DNA of 15,428 bases from JBKECY01 sp047975025 (GCA_047975025.1 JBKECY010000062.1:1-15428); one strand, 5' to 3'. Shown: positions 1-8,340, counted from the first letter of the stretch. Notes: generated by a model from the sequence alone, not told the origin. Numbers and translations are program-made.

Positions 1-2
1 TA

Positions 3-854
3 TCTGATATTGCATCGATTGGACCGGACGGAAAGTTTGTACAGGGGAACATTATGCTGCCGCCGGGAAAGAAACCGTTTGTACTTTCACAGGATGATGT
101 GAGTTATTATCATTATATGGATGGCGACGGGTTTGCATCACGCCTGATTTTGGATGATAATGGTGCAGTTAAGAATGAATATATTGAGGATGACGGAAGC
201 GTTTCAGTGGGAGATTATGATATGGTTCCGTTAATCGACCAATTCGTTGAGGAACATCCGGATTTTTCTTATCGGGGAGCCAAGGGAATCATCGCCTTGA
301 CAGGATATAACGGAGTTCTGGGCTATCGAACGGATATTGCGTATAAAACACGTGAGAATCTGGATGCAAATCAGCAGGTATTTTTGGATGCGAATCCCTC
401 CTTTGATTTTGACAAAGAGGTGGCTGAAGCGACAAAGGTGGCAGATGCAATGAAAGCGGAAGGCTGGATATTTGCAAGTCATACCTGGGGGCATATGAAT
501 GTAACAACGGCGCCGATGGAGCGGATTCAGGAAGATACGACAAAATGGAAGGAATATGTAGCGCCAATTGTAGGAGATACGGACATTGTCATCTTCCCGT
601 TTGGTTCTGATCTGGGAGACTGGCAGGGGTATGGCGGCGAAAAATTTGACTACTTCAAAAGTATGGGGTACAATTATTTCTGTAATGTCGATTCAAGCCA
701 GTACTGGGTACAGCTGCGGGAAAATTATTTCCGTATGGGACGCAGAAATATAGATGGTTACAGAATGTATTATAATCCGGATATGCTGCAGGATCTTTTT
801 GATGTGGCAGCAGTATTCGATCCGGCCAGACCGACTCCGGTGCCGCCAATGTAA
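3..854 (+). CDS. Polysaccharide deacetylase-like protein, 5'-truncated
   Basis: The reading frame is open from the first bases of the window to a TAA at 852-854, giving 283 visible residues. The ATG at 54 is internal, because the frame continues upstream with sensible protein sequence and no ribosome binding site precedes it. The best family clue is an HTWGH motif (nt 480-494), which matches the metal-binding HxxxH of carbohydrate esterase family 4, followed by FPFG (about nt 592-603) in the place of the family's R-x-x-P-Y/F motif. A candidate for the first catalytic motif is SQDDVSYY near the visible start, instead of the usual FDDG. By family it would remove acetyl or similar groups from cell-wall or exported polysaccharide outside the membrane. 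The signal peptide or anchor would lie in the missing N-terminus. The unusual first motif leaves the exact substrate and even catalytic activity open. No clear terminator follows it. Confidence 0.7.
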   Translation, partial: SDIASIGPDGKFVQGNIMLPPGKKPFVLSQDDVSYYHYMDGDGFASRLILDDNGAVKNEYIEDDGSVSVGDYDMVPLIDQFVEEHPDFSYRGAKGIIALTGYNGVLGYRTDIAYKTRENLDANQQVFLDANPSFDFDKEVAEATKVADAMKAEGWIFASHTWGHMNVTTAPMERIQEDTTKWKEYVAPIVGDTDIVIFPFGSDLGDWQGYGGEKFDYFKSMGYNYFCNVDSSQYWVQLRENYFRMGRRNIDGYRMYYNPDMLQDLFDVAAVFDPARPTPVPPM

Positions 855-918
855 CGTTTTTTGTCTAGAATACAAGGATTTGCAAATATGAAAAATATGT
901 GAAAAAGTTTGAATTAGC

Positions 919-947
919 TGTATTTTTTTCGAGAATTGTGGTATAAC
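919..947 (+). promoter_or_regulatory. Probable extended -10 promoter for the PPIase lipoprotein gene
   Basis: TATAAC at 942-947 is preceded by TG at 939-940, an extended -10 element. The -35 region 17 bp upstream (TGTATT, 919-924) is poor, as is usual when the extended -10 is present. The promoter lies in the 147-bp gap between the deacetylase and the next gene and would give a 5' UTR of about 50 nt. That UTR holds a short direct repeat, GCGCCAT at 956-962 and 964-970, of unknown meaning. Confidence 0.5.
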
Positions 948-1001
948 ATGTATGTGCGCCATCGCGCCATTTAAAGTATAAAGAATAAGAGAGGAAATTA
1001 C

Positions 1002-2165
1002 ATGAAAACGAAAGTAGTAGCAGTATTACTCGCAGCTATGATGATGGTATCTCTGGCGGCTTGTGGAAACAGTTCATCTAACGACAGCACAGAAGATACA
1101 ACAGAAGCGGCTGACAGTACTGAAGCAGCCTCATACAGCATTGAAGATTCAACCAAGAGACTTATAGATCTTGACAATCTGGATACGTATGTTACGGTTG
1201 GCAAGTACAAGGGAATCGAACTGGAGAAGACGATAACCGAAGTGACGGATGAAGATGTGGATGCACAGATTGACTCAGCTCTTACAGCAGCGGCCACAGA
1301 ATCTACGGACACAGAGCAGGAAGTTGTTGACGGTGATACCGTAAATATCGATTATGTAGGAAGAGTCGGGGAGATTGCTTTCCAGGGCGGAACCGCAGAG
1401 GCTCAGTCCTTGGTAATAGGAAGTAATTCTTACATTGACGGCTTTGAAGAAGGAATCATTGGAATGAAAGCTGGCGAGACGAAAGAACTCAACCTGACAT
1501 TCCCTGAAGATTATCAAGACACCAGCCTTGCCGGAAAAGATACGGTATTTACTGTAACTCTTAATTCAATCAGTGTTACACCGGAATTGACCGATGAGTG
1601 GGTAGCAGCTAATACAGATTACGAAACAGTTGATGAATACAAAGCAGGAATCAAAGCAGATCTTGAAGCAACGAATGAAGAAACCGCTGATAGCAGCCTG
1701 TTATCAACCGCTTGGTCACAAGTAGTGGATGCATCTGAAATAAAAGAATATCCTGAAGACGAGCTGGCAGCAGTTAAAGAAGATTATATCGCCAGAGTCA
1801 AAGACTATGCTGAGCAGCAAGGCACCACATTTGAGGAAATGCTGGAAGCACAGGGACAGACAGAGGAAGATTTCGATACTTATGCAGATGAATATGCAAA
1901 AAGCGCACTGGAGGAGACTTTGATTCTTCAATCAATCTTGGATGCTGAAGGCCTGGAGCTTACAGACGAGGAGTTTGACTCTGCCAAGACTGAGATGACG
2001 GAAACTTATGCAATGAGCATTGCGGATCTGGTTGAGCAGTACGGATCAGAAGTTTACACATATCTCGCAAGACAGGTAGTACAGCAAATGATCGTAGATT
2101 CAGCTGATATTACTGAGACCACACCGGAAGCTACGACTGCTGAGACCACAGAAGCAGCAGAATAG
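1002..2165 (+). CDS. Trigger-factor-like peptidyl-prolyl isomerase lipoprotein
   Basis: This 387-residue protein starts with a lipoprotein signal peptide: Lys at 2 and 4, a hydrophobic stretch, and the lipobox LAAC with Cys21 as the lipidated residue. A Ser/Thr/Glu-rich linker follows (about 23-45). Residues about 108-192 form an FKBP-type domain of the trigger factor kind (GDTVNIDYVG, then IDGFEEGIIGMKAGE, then FPEDY). Residues about 195-365 are helical and acidic and match the trigger factor C-terminal chaperone domain in layout. The tail is again Thr/Glu-rich. The N-terminal ribosome-binding domain of true trigger factor is absent, so it should act at the outer face of the membrane, helping exported proteins to fold, comparable in role to PrsA. 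The start is set by GAGAGG at 989-994, 7 nt before the ATG. The domain call is firm; the client proteins are unknown. Confidence 0.87.
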   Translation: MKTKVVAVLLAAMMMVSLAACGNSSSNDSTEDTTEAADSTEAASYSIEDSTKRLIDLDNLDTYVTVGKYKGIELEKTITEVTDEDVDAQIDSALTAAATESTDTEQEVVDGDTVNIDYVGRVGEIAFQGGTAEAQSLVIGSNSYIDGFEEGIIGMKAGETKELNLTFPEDYQDTSLAGKDTVFTVTLNSISVTPELTDEWVAANTDYETVDEYKAGIKADLEATNEETADSSLLSTAWSQVVDASEIKEYPEDELAAVKEDYIARVKDYAEQQGTTFEEMLEAQGQTEEDFDTYADEYAKSALEETLILQSILDAEGLELTDEEFDSAKTEMTETYAMSIADLVEQYGSEVYTYLARQVVQQMIVDSADITETTPEATTAETTEAAE

Positions 2166-2195
2166 ATAAATCAGCCCTGATTCGTACAACATGAC

Positions 2196-2225
2196 TTGAC
2201 AGTTTGATTTTACTGCACGTATAAT
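2196..2225 (+). promoter_or_regulatory. Consensus promoter of the ileS-glgP unit
   Basis: A perfect -35 TTGACA (2196-2201) and a perfect -10 TATAAT (2220-2225) are separated by 18 bp. Transcription should start near 2232, just ahead of the T-box leader. The strength of the promoter fits a unit whose expression is set by attenuation downstream rather than by initiation. Confidence 0.9.
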
Positions 2226-2231
2226 GTAGCT

Positions 2232-2480
2232 ATACGATATAAGGCGTTGAAGAAGACAGTAGGCTATGACTGAAAGCAACAGAGAGCCGGGGAATGGTGG
2301 AACTCCGGTGCCAGTAAGAGTAGCGGAACATCACTTCTGAGTTTCATTTCTGAACCGGTTATAAGTAAGAAATGACGGTTTCCTCCGTTAACGGGAGCGC
2401 ATATCTATTGGATCGGTATGCAGTAACAGGTGGTAACGAATGGCAAGACCTTCGTCCTTTTACAGGATGAGGGTCTTTTT
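2232..2480 (+). promoter_or_regulatory. T-box riboswitch leader, isoleucine-specific
   Basis: The 345-bp space before ileS holds a T-box leader that reads the charging state of tRNA-Ile. Visible parts in order are the AGTA of the specifier-loop S-turn (2258-2261), the GGTG of the stem I distal loop (2296-2299), and the specifier codon ATC for Ile in the context GAAC-ATC-ACTT (2330-2332). The T-box sequence CAGGTGGTAACGAA follows (2427-2440). Its UGGU (2431-2434) can pair with the ACCA end of uncharged tRNA-Ile. AGG (2428-2430) with CCT (2456-2458) and CGAA (2437-2440) with TTCG (2451-2454) form the antiterminator around that bulge, using the 5' arm of the terminator. High uncharged tRNA-Ile should therefore permit transcription of ileS and glgP. 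The specifier and downstream gene agree, which makes the assignment strong. Confidence 0.93.
2445..2480 (+). terminator. T-box regulated intrinsic terminator
   Basis: A 14-bp stem pairs 2445-2458 with 2464-2477, with two G-U wobbles and a 5-nt loop, and runs into a T tract at 2476-2480. Its 5' arm overlaps the antiterminator, so the two folds exclude each other. Confidence 0.92.
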
Positions 2481-2510
2481 GTATCAAGAAATCAAAGGAG
2501 TGTATACAAC

Positions 2511-5500
2511 ATGTACAAGAAAGTGAATACAAACTTGAATTTTGTGGAAAGGGAAAAAGAGATAGAGAAATTCTGGGATGATAACCATATCTTTAAAAAA
2601 AGTATGGATAATCGCGAAGGCAGTGAAATCTATACTTTTTACGATGGACCGCCGACTGCGAACGGAAAGCCGCATATCGGCCACGTTCTTACCAGAGTCA
2701 TCAAAGACATGATTCCCAGATATCGTACCATGAAAGGAAATATGGTTCCGAGAAAAGCCGGCTGGGATACACATGGGCTCCCGGTCGAGCTTGAAGTTGA
2801 GAAAAAGCTGGGGCTTGATGGGAAAGAAGAAATAGAAAAATATGGTCTGGAGCCTTTCATTAAATATTGCAAAGAAAGTGTATGGCAATACAAAGAAATG
2901 TGGGAAGATTTTTCAGGCACTGTGGGATTCTGGGCGGATATGGAGCATCCTTATGTAACATACCATAATGATTTTATCGAATCAGAGTGGTGGGCACTAA
3001 AAAATATCTGGGAAAAAGGACTGCTGTACAAAGGTCATAAAATTGTGCCGTACTGCCCTCGATGCGGAACTTCGCTTTCCAGCCATGAGGTAGCCCAGGG
3101 GTATAAAGATGTCAAAGAACGTTCGGCAATCGTACGCTTTCATGTAAAAGGTGAGGATGCCTATATTCTTGCCTGGACGACAACGCCTTGGACGCTGCCG
3201 TCAAACGTGGCTCTGTGCGTGAATCCCAAGGAAACCTATGTCAAGGTTCGCACAGGCGAATATACATACTACATGGCTGAAGCGTTGGTGGAAAAAGTCC
3301 TGGGAAGTGAGGACGTTGAAATTCTGGAGCGATTTGTCGGAAAAGATCTGGAATATAAAGAATATGAACCTTTGTACTCCTTTACCGAAAGCAAACTGAA
3401 ATCACATTACGTGACCTGCGATACCTTTGTTACGCTTACCGATGGAACAGGTGTGGTTCATATTGCACCGGCCTTTGGTGAAGATGATTCACAGGTGGGG
3501 AAAAAGTATAATCTGCCATTTGTGCAGATGGTGGACGAAAAAGGTGAGATGAAGAGCGAGACACCTTGGGCTGGTGTGTTCGTGAAAAAAGCCGACCCAC
3601 TGATTTTGCAGGATCTGGATGCAAGAGGTCTGCTGTTCGCCTCTCCAAAATTCGAGCATAGCTATCCACACTGCTGGCGCTGTGATACACCGCTTATTTA
3701 TTATGCCAGAGAGTCATGGTTCATCAAAATGACAGCTGTCAAAGACGATTTGATCCGCAATAATAATACCATTCACTGGATGCCGGAGAGTATCGGCAAA
3801 GGACGTTTCGGAGACTGGCTTGAAAATGTGCAGGACTGGAACATCAGTCGTGACCGTTACTGGGGAACACCCCTTAACATCTGGGAATGTGAAGAAGGTC
3901 ACAGACACAGTATCGGAAGTATTGAAGAGCTTAAGTCGCTTTCAAAGAACTGCCCAGAAGATATCGAGCTGCATCGCCCGTACATCGATGAAGTAACCTT
4001 TGCCTGCCCTGCGTGTGGTAAAGAGATGAAAAGAGTACCGGAGGTAATTGACTGCTGGTTCGACAGCGGTGCGATGCCTTTTGCACAGCATCACTATCCT
4101 TTCGAAAATCAGGATATCTTCGCACAGCAGTTCCCGGCTGATTTTATTTCGGAGGCAGTGGATCAGACCAGAGGCTGGTTCTACTCGCTGCTTGCAATCA
4201 GCACGTTGATTTTCAATAAAGCACCGTATAAAAATGTAATCGTGCTCGGTCATGTGCAGGACGAGAATGGCCAGAAAATGAGTAAATCCAAGGGAAATGC
4301 CGTAGATCCTTTTGAAGCCCTTGAAACGTATGGCGCGGATGCCATTCGCTGGTATTTTTATGTCAACAGTGCGCCCTGGCTCCCGAACCGTTTTCATGGT
4401 GACGCTGTGGTCGAAGGACAGAGAAAATTCATGGGAACCCTGTGGAATACCTATGCGTTCTTCGTGCTATATGCCAATATTGATGGATTTGATGCTACAA
4501 AATATACTCTGGATTACGCTTCACTTCCTGTGATGGATCGCTGGGTGATTTCAAAACTTAATACACTGATTCAGACAGAAACACAGATGATGGATCAGTA
4601 CCGCATTCCGGAAGCCGGACGTGCGCTGCAAAGCTTTGTGGACGATTTGAGTAACTGGTATGTCCGCAGAAGCCGTGAGCGCTTCTGGGTCAAGGATATG
4701 CCGCAGGATAAAATCAATGCCTATATGACTTTGTATACCGCCTTGGTAACAGTGGCCAAGCTGGCAGCACCCATGATTCCGTTCATGACAGAGGATATCT
4801 ACCAGAATCTGGTCAGGACAATTGATCCGTCCGCACCGGAATCGGTTCATCTGTGCGATTATCCGCTGGCGTATGCAGCCCTGATCGATGCAGAACTGGA
4901 AAAGAACATGGAGCACCTGTTAGAGCTTACGGTGCTTGGTCGTGCCTGCAGGAATGCGGCAAATATCAAGAACCGCCAGCCGCTTGCCAATATGCTGATC
5001 AAGGCACCCTACCAGCTGCCGGATCTGTTTAGAGAGATTATTGCGGATGAGTTAAACGTCAAGGCAGTTTCCTATATTGATGATATTCAAGATTACATTT
5101 CATATACATTTAAACCACAATTAAAGACAGTTGGACCTAAGTATGGTAAAATGTTGGGAAAAATAAAAGAACATCTGACCAATCTAAATGGCACGAATGC
5201 CATGAAGGAACTGACAGAGCAAAAACAGCTTACATTTGACATTGACGGCGAAACCGTTATATTATTAGAAGATGATCTGCTAATCGAGACAGGACAGTCA
5301 GAAGGCTACGTATCAGACAGCAATGGTACAGTAACGGTTGTCCTCGATATTACGCTGACGGAAGACTTGATAGAAGAAGGATTTATCAGAGAAATTGTAA
5401 GTAAAATCCAGACAATGCGCAAGGAGGCAGATTTTGAGGTCACAGACCGCATTAAAGTGTATGCGCAGGACAATGCGAAAATTCTTGGAATCCTAAAAGA

Positions 5501-5627
5501 CAATGAAGAGAAAATCAAAAGCGAAGTATTAGCAGATGATATTATTTTGGGTGAAATGAGTGGATACGAAAAAACATGGAGCATTAACGGTGAGAATGTT
5601 ACCCTGGGGGTAGTTGTGGAGGTGTGA
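2511..5627 (+). CDS. ileS: Isoleucine-tRNA ligase (long, IleRS2-like form)
   Basis: IleRS joins isoleucine to tRNA-Ile in the cytoplasm. The 1038-residue protein has the class I signatures HIGH (55-58) and KMSKS (589-593). It also has the WTTTPW motif of the CP1 editing domain (222-227), which removes mischarged valine, and several CxxC pairs that could bind zinc (C182/C185, C388/C391, C499/C502). The C-terminal part after about residue 870 is the extended DUF5915-like region, with no terminal CxxC zinc ribbon. Length, KMSKSKGN wording and this tail point to the long bacterial/eukaryote-like IleRS2 class rather than the roughly 920-residue IleRS1. The start at 2511 is set by AAAGGAG (2494-2500) 10 nt upstream and by the family-typical MYKKV opening. 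An in-frame GTG at 2430 lies inside the T-box and is not the start. It is controlled by the T-box and runs directly into glgP. Confidence 0.96.
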   Translation: MYKKVNTNLNFVEREKEIEKFWDDNHIFKKSMDNREGSEIYTFYDGPPTANGKPHIGHVLTRVIKDMIPRYRTMKGNMVPRKAGWDTHGLPVELEVEKKLGLDGKEEIEKYGLEPFIKYCKESVWQYKEMWEDFSGTVGFWADMEHPYVTYHNDFIESEWWALKNIWEKGLLYKGHKIVPYCPRCGTSLSSHEVAQGYKDVKERSAIVRFHVKGEDAYILAWTTTPWTLPSNVALCVNPKETYVKVRTGEYTYYMAEALVEKVLGSEDVEILERFVGKDLEYKEYEPLYSFTESKLKSHYVTCDTFVTLTDGTGVVHIAPAFGEDDSQVGKKYNLPFVQMVDEKGEMKSETPWAGVFVKKADPLILQDLDARGLLFASPKFEHSYPHCWRCDTPLIYYARESWFIKMTAVKDDLIRNNNTIHWMPESIGKGRFGDWLENVQDWNISRDRYWGTPLNIWECEEGHRHSIGSIEELKSLSKNCPEDIELHRPYIDEVTFACPACGKEMKRVPEVIDCWFDSGAMPFAQHHYPFENQDIFAQQFPADFISEAVDQTRGWFYSLLAISTLIFNKAPYKNVIVLGHVQDENGQKMSKSKGNAVDPFEALETYGADAIRWYFYVNSAPWLPNRFHGDAVVEGQRKFMGTLWNTYAFFVLYANIDGFDATKYTLDYASLPVMDRWVISKLNTLIQTETQMMDQYRIPEAGRALQSFVDDLSNWYVRRSRERFWVKDMPQDKINAYMTLYTALVTVAKLAAPMIPFMTEDIYQNLVRTIDPSAPESVHLCDYPLAYAALIDAELEKNMEHLLELTVLGRACRNAANIKNRQPLANMLIKAPYQLPDLFREIIADELNVKAVSYIDDIQDYISYTFKPQLKTVGPKYGKMLGKIKEHLTNLNGTNAMKELTEQKQLTFDIDGETVILLEDDLLIETGQSEGYVSDSNGTVTVVLDITLTEDLIEEGFIREIVSKIQTMRKEADFEVTDRIKVYAQDNAKILGILKDNEEKIKSEVLADDIILGEMSGYEKTWSINGENVTLGVVVEV

Positions 5628-8084
5628 ATGACAGCATTTAAATTTGACAAACAAGCATTTATTTCAGCAGTGAAAGACAATGTACGCAGTCTGTATCGCA
5701 AAACACTGGATGAGGCAACACAGCAGCAGGTATTTCAGGCAGTGTCTTATGTTGTAAAAGACCAGATTATTGATAACTGGATTCGGACACAGGAGGTGTA
5801 CGAGGAGCAGGACCCCAAAATCGTGTACTATATGTCTATGGAATTTCTGATGGGACGCGCTCTTGGCAATAATCTGATTAATCTGACCATGTACAAAGAG
5901 GTCAAGGAAGCCCTTGCAGAAATAGGGTTTGATATAAACGCCATTGAAGATCAGGAGCCGGATGCGGCTCTTGGCAACGGTGGTCTGGGTCGTCTGGCAG
6001 CCTGCTTTCTGGATTCTCTGGCGACACTTGGATACAGCGCCTATGGCTGTGGTATCCGCTATCGTTACGGAATGTTCAAGCAGGAGATTCGGGATGGTTA
6101 TCAGATTGAAGTACCGGATAACTGGCTGAAAGACGGCAATCCGTTCGAGCTTAGACGTCCGGAATATGCCAAAGAAGTTCGCTTTGGAGGACAGGTAGTC
6201 GTAGAATACAATGAGGAGACCGGGAAAAATTCTTTTGTGCATAAGAATTTCCAGTCAGTCAAAGCGATTCCCTATGATATGCCGATCGTCGGATATGGCA
6301 ATAAAATAGTGAATACACTGCGTATATGGGAGGCGGAGGCAATTACGGACTTCCAGCTGGATTCGTTTGACCGCGGTGATTATAAGCAGGCGGTAGAGCA
6401 GGAAAACCTTGCGCGTAACATTGTCGAAGTCTTATATCCGAATGACAATCATTATGCAGGCAAAGAGCTGCGGTTAAAACAGCAGTATTTCTTCATTTCG
6501 GCGAGTGTACAGGCAGCGATTGCAAAATACAAGAAGGCGCATAAGGACATCAGGAAATTTTATGAAAAAGCGACCTTCCAGTTAAATGACACGCATCCTA
6601 CCGTAGCGGTCGCAGAGCTGATGCGTCTGCTGCTTGATGAAGAAGGCCTTTCCTGGGATGAGGCGTGGGAAGTGACCTCTAAGACTTGTGCCTATACCAA
6701 TCACACAATCATGTCAGAGGCACTTGAAAAATGGCCCATTGAGCTGTTTTCCAGACTGCTGCCCAGAGTATACCAGATTGTTGAGGAAATCAACCGGCGC
6801 TTTGTTCTGCAGATTGAGGAAAAATACCCCGGAGATTACGATAAAATCCAGCACATGGCCATCATATATGACGGACAGGTCAAAATGGCCCACCTGGCCA
6901 TTGCTGCCGGCTATTCAGTTAATGGTGTGGCGCGTCTTCATACAGAGATTCTTGAACAGCAGGAGCTCAAAGATTTTTATCAGATGATGCCTGAGAAATT
7001 CAATAACAAAACGAACGGTATTACGCAGAGGAGATTTTTGCTGCATGCCAATCCATTGTTGGCAGACTGGGTAACGGAGCACATAGGTGATGAGTGGATT
7101 ACCGACCTGCCGCAGATTCATAAGCTGAGTGTGTTCGCGGATGACACGAAGGCACAGCTGGAATTCATGAATATTAAATATCGCAACAAAGTGCGTCTGG
7201 CTGAGTATATCAAAGAGCATAACGGGATTGAAGTTTCCCCGCGTTCGATTTTTGATGTACAGGTCAAAAGATTGCATGAATACAAGAGACAGCTGTTAAA
7301 TATTCTGCATGTGATTTATCTGTATAATACGATCAAAGCACATCCGGAACAGGATTTTTATCCAAGAACCTTTATCTTTGGAGCAAAGGCAGCAGCGGGA
7401 TACCGGCGTGCCAAACTGACGATTAAGCTAATCAATGCGGTGGCTGACGTTGTTAACAATGATGCGTCCATCAAAGGAAAGATCAAAGTGGTATTCATAG
7501 AGAACTATCGTGTTTCAAATGCAGAGATGATTTTTGCAGCGGCTGATGTCTCAGAGCAGATTTCAACCGCCAGCAAAGAAGCCTCAGGTACAGGAAACAT
7601 GAAATTTATGCTAAATGGTGCGCCGACGCTTGGTACAATGGATGGTGCCAATGTTGAAATCGTAGAAGAAGTAGGACAGGAAAATGCATTTATCTTCGGT
7701 CTGACCTCAGAAGAAGTCATTAACTACGAGAAGAACGGCGGATATGATCCTATGAAGATCTTTAATTCCGACACTGGAATCCGTCAGATTCTGACATCTC
7801 TGATTGACGGAACCTTTTCAGCAGGTGATCCGGAGCTGTTCAGGGAGATTTATGATTCGCTGCTTAATACCAAAAGCAGTGACCGAGCTGACACCTATTT
7901 CATCCTTGCTGATTTCAGATCGTACGCAGTCGCACAGGAACGCGTGGAAGCTGCCTATCGAGATGAGGCGGGCTGGGCCAAAATGGCACTTTTAAACACA
8001 GCGTGCAGCGGAAAATTCACTTCTGACAGGACAATTCAGCAATATGTAGATGAAATCTGGCATCTCGATGCGGTCAGAATCTAA
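5628..8084 (+). CDS. glgP: Glycogen/starch/maltodextrin phosphorylase
   Basis: This glycosyltransferase family 35 enzyme cleaves alpha-1,4-glucan ends with phosphate to release glucose-1-phosphate. Its 818 residues match the family's usual size. The N-terminal half has YYMSMEFLMGR and ALGNGGLGRLAACFLDS, both characteristic of phosphorylases. The pyridoxal-phosphate site lies in the EASGTGNMKFMLNG stretch, with the cofactor lysine at K659. The sequence does not tell glycogen from maltodextrin preference. The ATG follows the ileS TGA with no gap, and its ribosome binding site GGAGG (5618-5622) sits inside the ileS end, so the two are almost certainly cotranscribed and translationally coupled. 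There is no promoter between them, which places glgP under the isoleucine T-box. A strong terminator closes the unit. Confidence 0.96.
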   Translation: MTAFKFDKQAFISAVKDNVRSLYRKTLDEATQQQVFQAVSYVVKDQIIDNWIRTQEVYEEQDPKIVYYMSMEFLMGRALGNNLINLTMYKEVKEALAEIGFDINAIEDQEPDAALGNGGLGRLAACFLDSLATLGYSAYGCGIRYRYGMFKQEIRDGYQIEVPDNWLKDGNPFELRRPEYAKEVRFGGQVVVEYNEETGKNSFVHKNFQSVKAIPYDMPIVGYGNKIVNTLRIWEAEAITDFQLDSFDRGDYKQAVEQENLARNIVEVLYPNDNHYAGKELRLKQQYFFISASVQAAIAKYKKAHKDIRKFYEKATFQLNDTHPTVAVAELMRLLLDEEGLSWDEAWEVTSKTCAYTNHTIMSEALEKWPIELFSRLLPRVYQIVEEINRRFVLQIEEKYPGDYDKIQHMAIIYDGQVKMAHLAIAAGYSVNGVARLHTEILEQQELKDFYQMMPEKFNNKTNGITQRRFLLHANPLLADWVTEHIGDEWITDLPQIHKLSVFADDTKAQLEFMNIKYRNKVRLAEYIKEHNGIEVSPRSIFDVQVKRLHEYKRQLLNILHVIYLYNTIKAHPEQDFYPRTFIFGAKAAAGYRRAKLTIKLINAVADVVNNDASIKGKIKVVFIENYRVSNAEMIFAAADVSEQISTASKEASGTGNMKFMLNGAPTLGTMDGANVEIVEEVGQENAFIFGLTSEEVINYEKNGGYDPMKIFNSDTGIRQILTSLIDGTFSAGDPELFREIYDSLLNTKSSDRADTYFILADFRSYAVAQERVEAAYRDEAGWAKMALLNTACSGKFTSDRTIQQYVDEIWHLDAVRI

Positions 8085-8119
8085 GCGATTAACAAAGTAA
8101 AAATTAAATCAGTAAATAG

Positions 8120-8172
8120 AAAAAGCACTTATGTCCGAATCCCATCGAGGAAGGCGGACAAAAGTGCTTTTT
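8120..8172 (+). terminator. Intrinsic terminator after glgP
   Basis: An 11-bp arm AAAAAGCACTT (8120-8130) pairs with AAGTGCTTTTT (8162-8172). Past a small AT/AA internal loop, GTCCG (8133-8137) pairs with CGGAC (8155-8159). The T run at 8168-8172 completes a rho-independent terminator; the A run on the other side could also let it work on the opposite strand. It separates the ileS-glgP unit from the gyrase operon. Confidence 0.92.
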
Positions 8173-8196
8173 GTCGTAGTTTTCTTGCGCTTTTAG

Positions 8197-8226
8197 TTGG
8201 TATTATTATGGAAAATGTGCTATAAT
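8197..8226 (+). promoter_or_regulatory. Probable gyrB-gyrA promoter
   Basis: A perfect -10 TATAAT (8221-8226) lies 18 bp after a partial -35 TTGGTA (8197-8202). It would start transcription near 8233 and give a 5' UTR of about 108 nt before gyrB. Confidence 0.7.
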
Positions 8227-8240
8227 ATAGCAAGATAAAT

Positions 8241-8254
8241 TTGTTACATAACAA
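8241..8254 (+). repeat. Interrupted palindrome in the gyrB leader
   Basis: TTGTTA (8241-8246) and TAACAA (8249-8254) are perfect inverted arms around a CA spacer, beginning about 8 bp after the predicted transcription start. The position suits an operator, but the arms are AT-rich and no regulator is known to me for it. Confidence 0.4.
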
Positions 8255-8340
8255 TAGAAATCCTGCAAAAGCGACACGTTGCAAGCTATGTTGTGACGGG
8301 TTGTATTTTTGGTGGTAATTATAGTCTAAGGAGGAACTAA

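Noticed and set aside
822..862. GGC/ACCG with CGGT/GCC pairing at the deacetylase 3' end followed by TTTTTT
   Set aside because: The stem is short and broken, and the T run lies over ten bases away from it.
2172..2185. Short inverted repeat ATCAG-CC-CTGAT after the PPIase gene as a terminator
   Set aside because: The loop is only two bases and no T run follows, so it cannot be called a terminator.
3942..4397. Antisense 151-codon open frame inside ileS
   Set aside because: It overlaps a strongly conserved gene on the other strand, has no ribosome binding site, and its product has no recognisable domain; it is a shadow frame.
5664..6242. Antisense 192-codon open frame inside glgP
   Set aside because: It is a shadow of the conserved phosphorylase reading frame, with no supporting start signal.
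8320..8325. TATAGT as a second gyrB -10 element
   Set aside because: No -35 at 16-18 bp, no TGn extension, and a start there would fall on the ribosome binding site.
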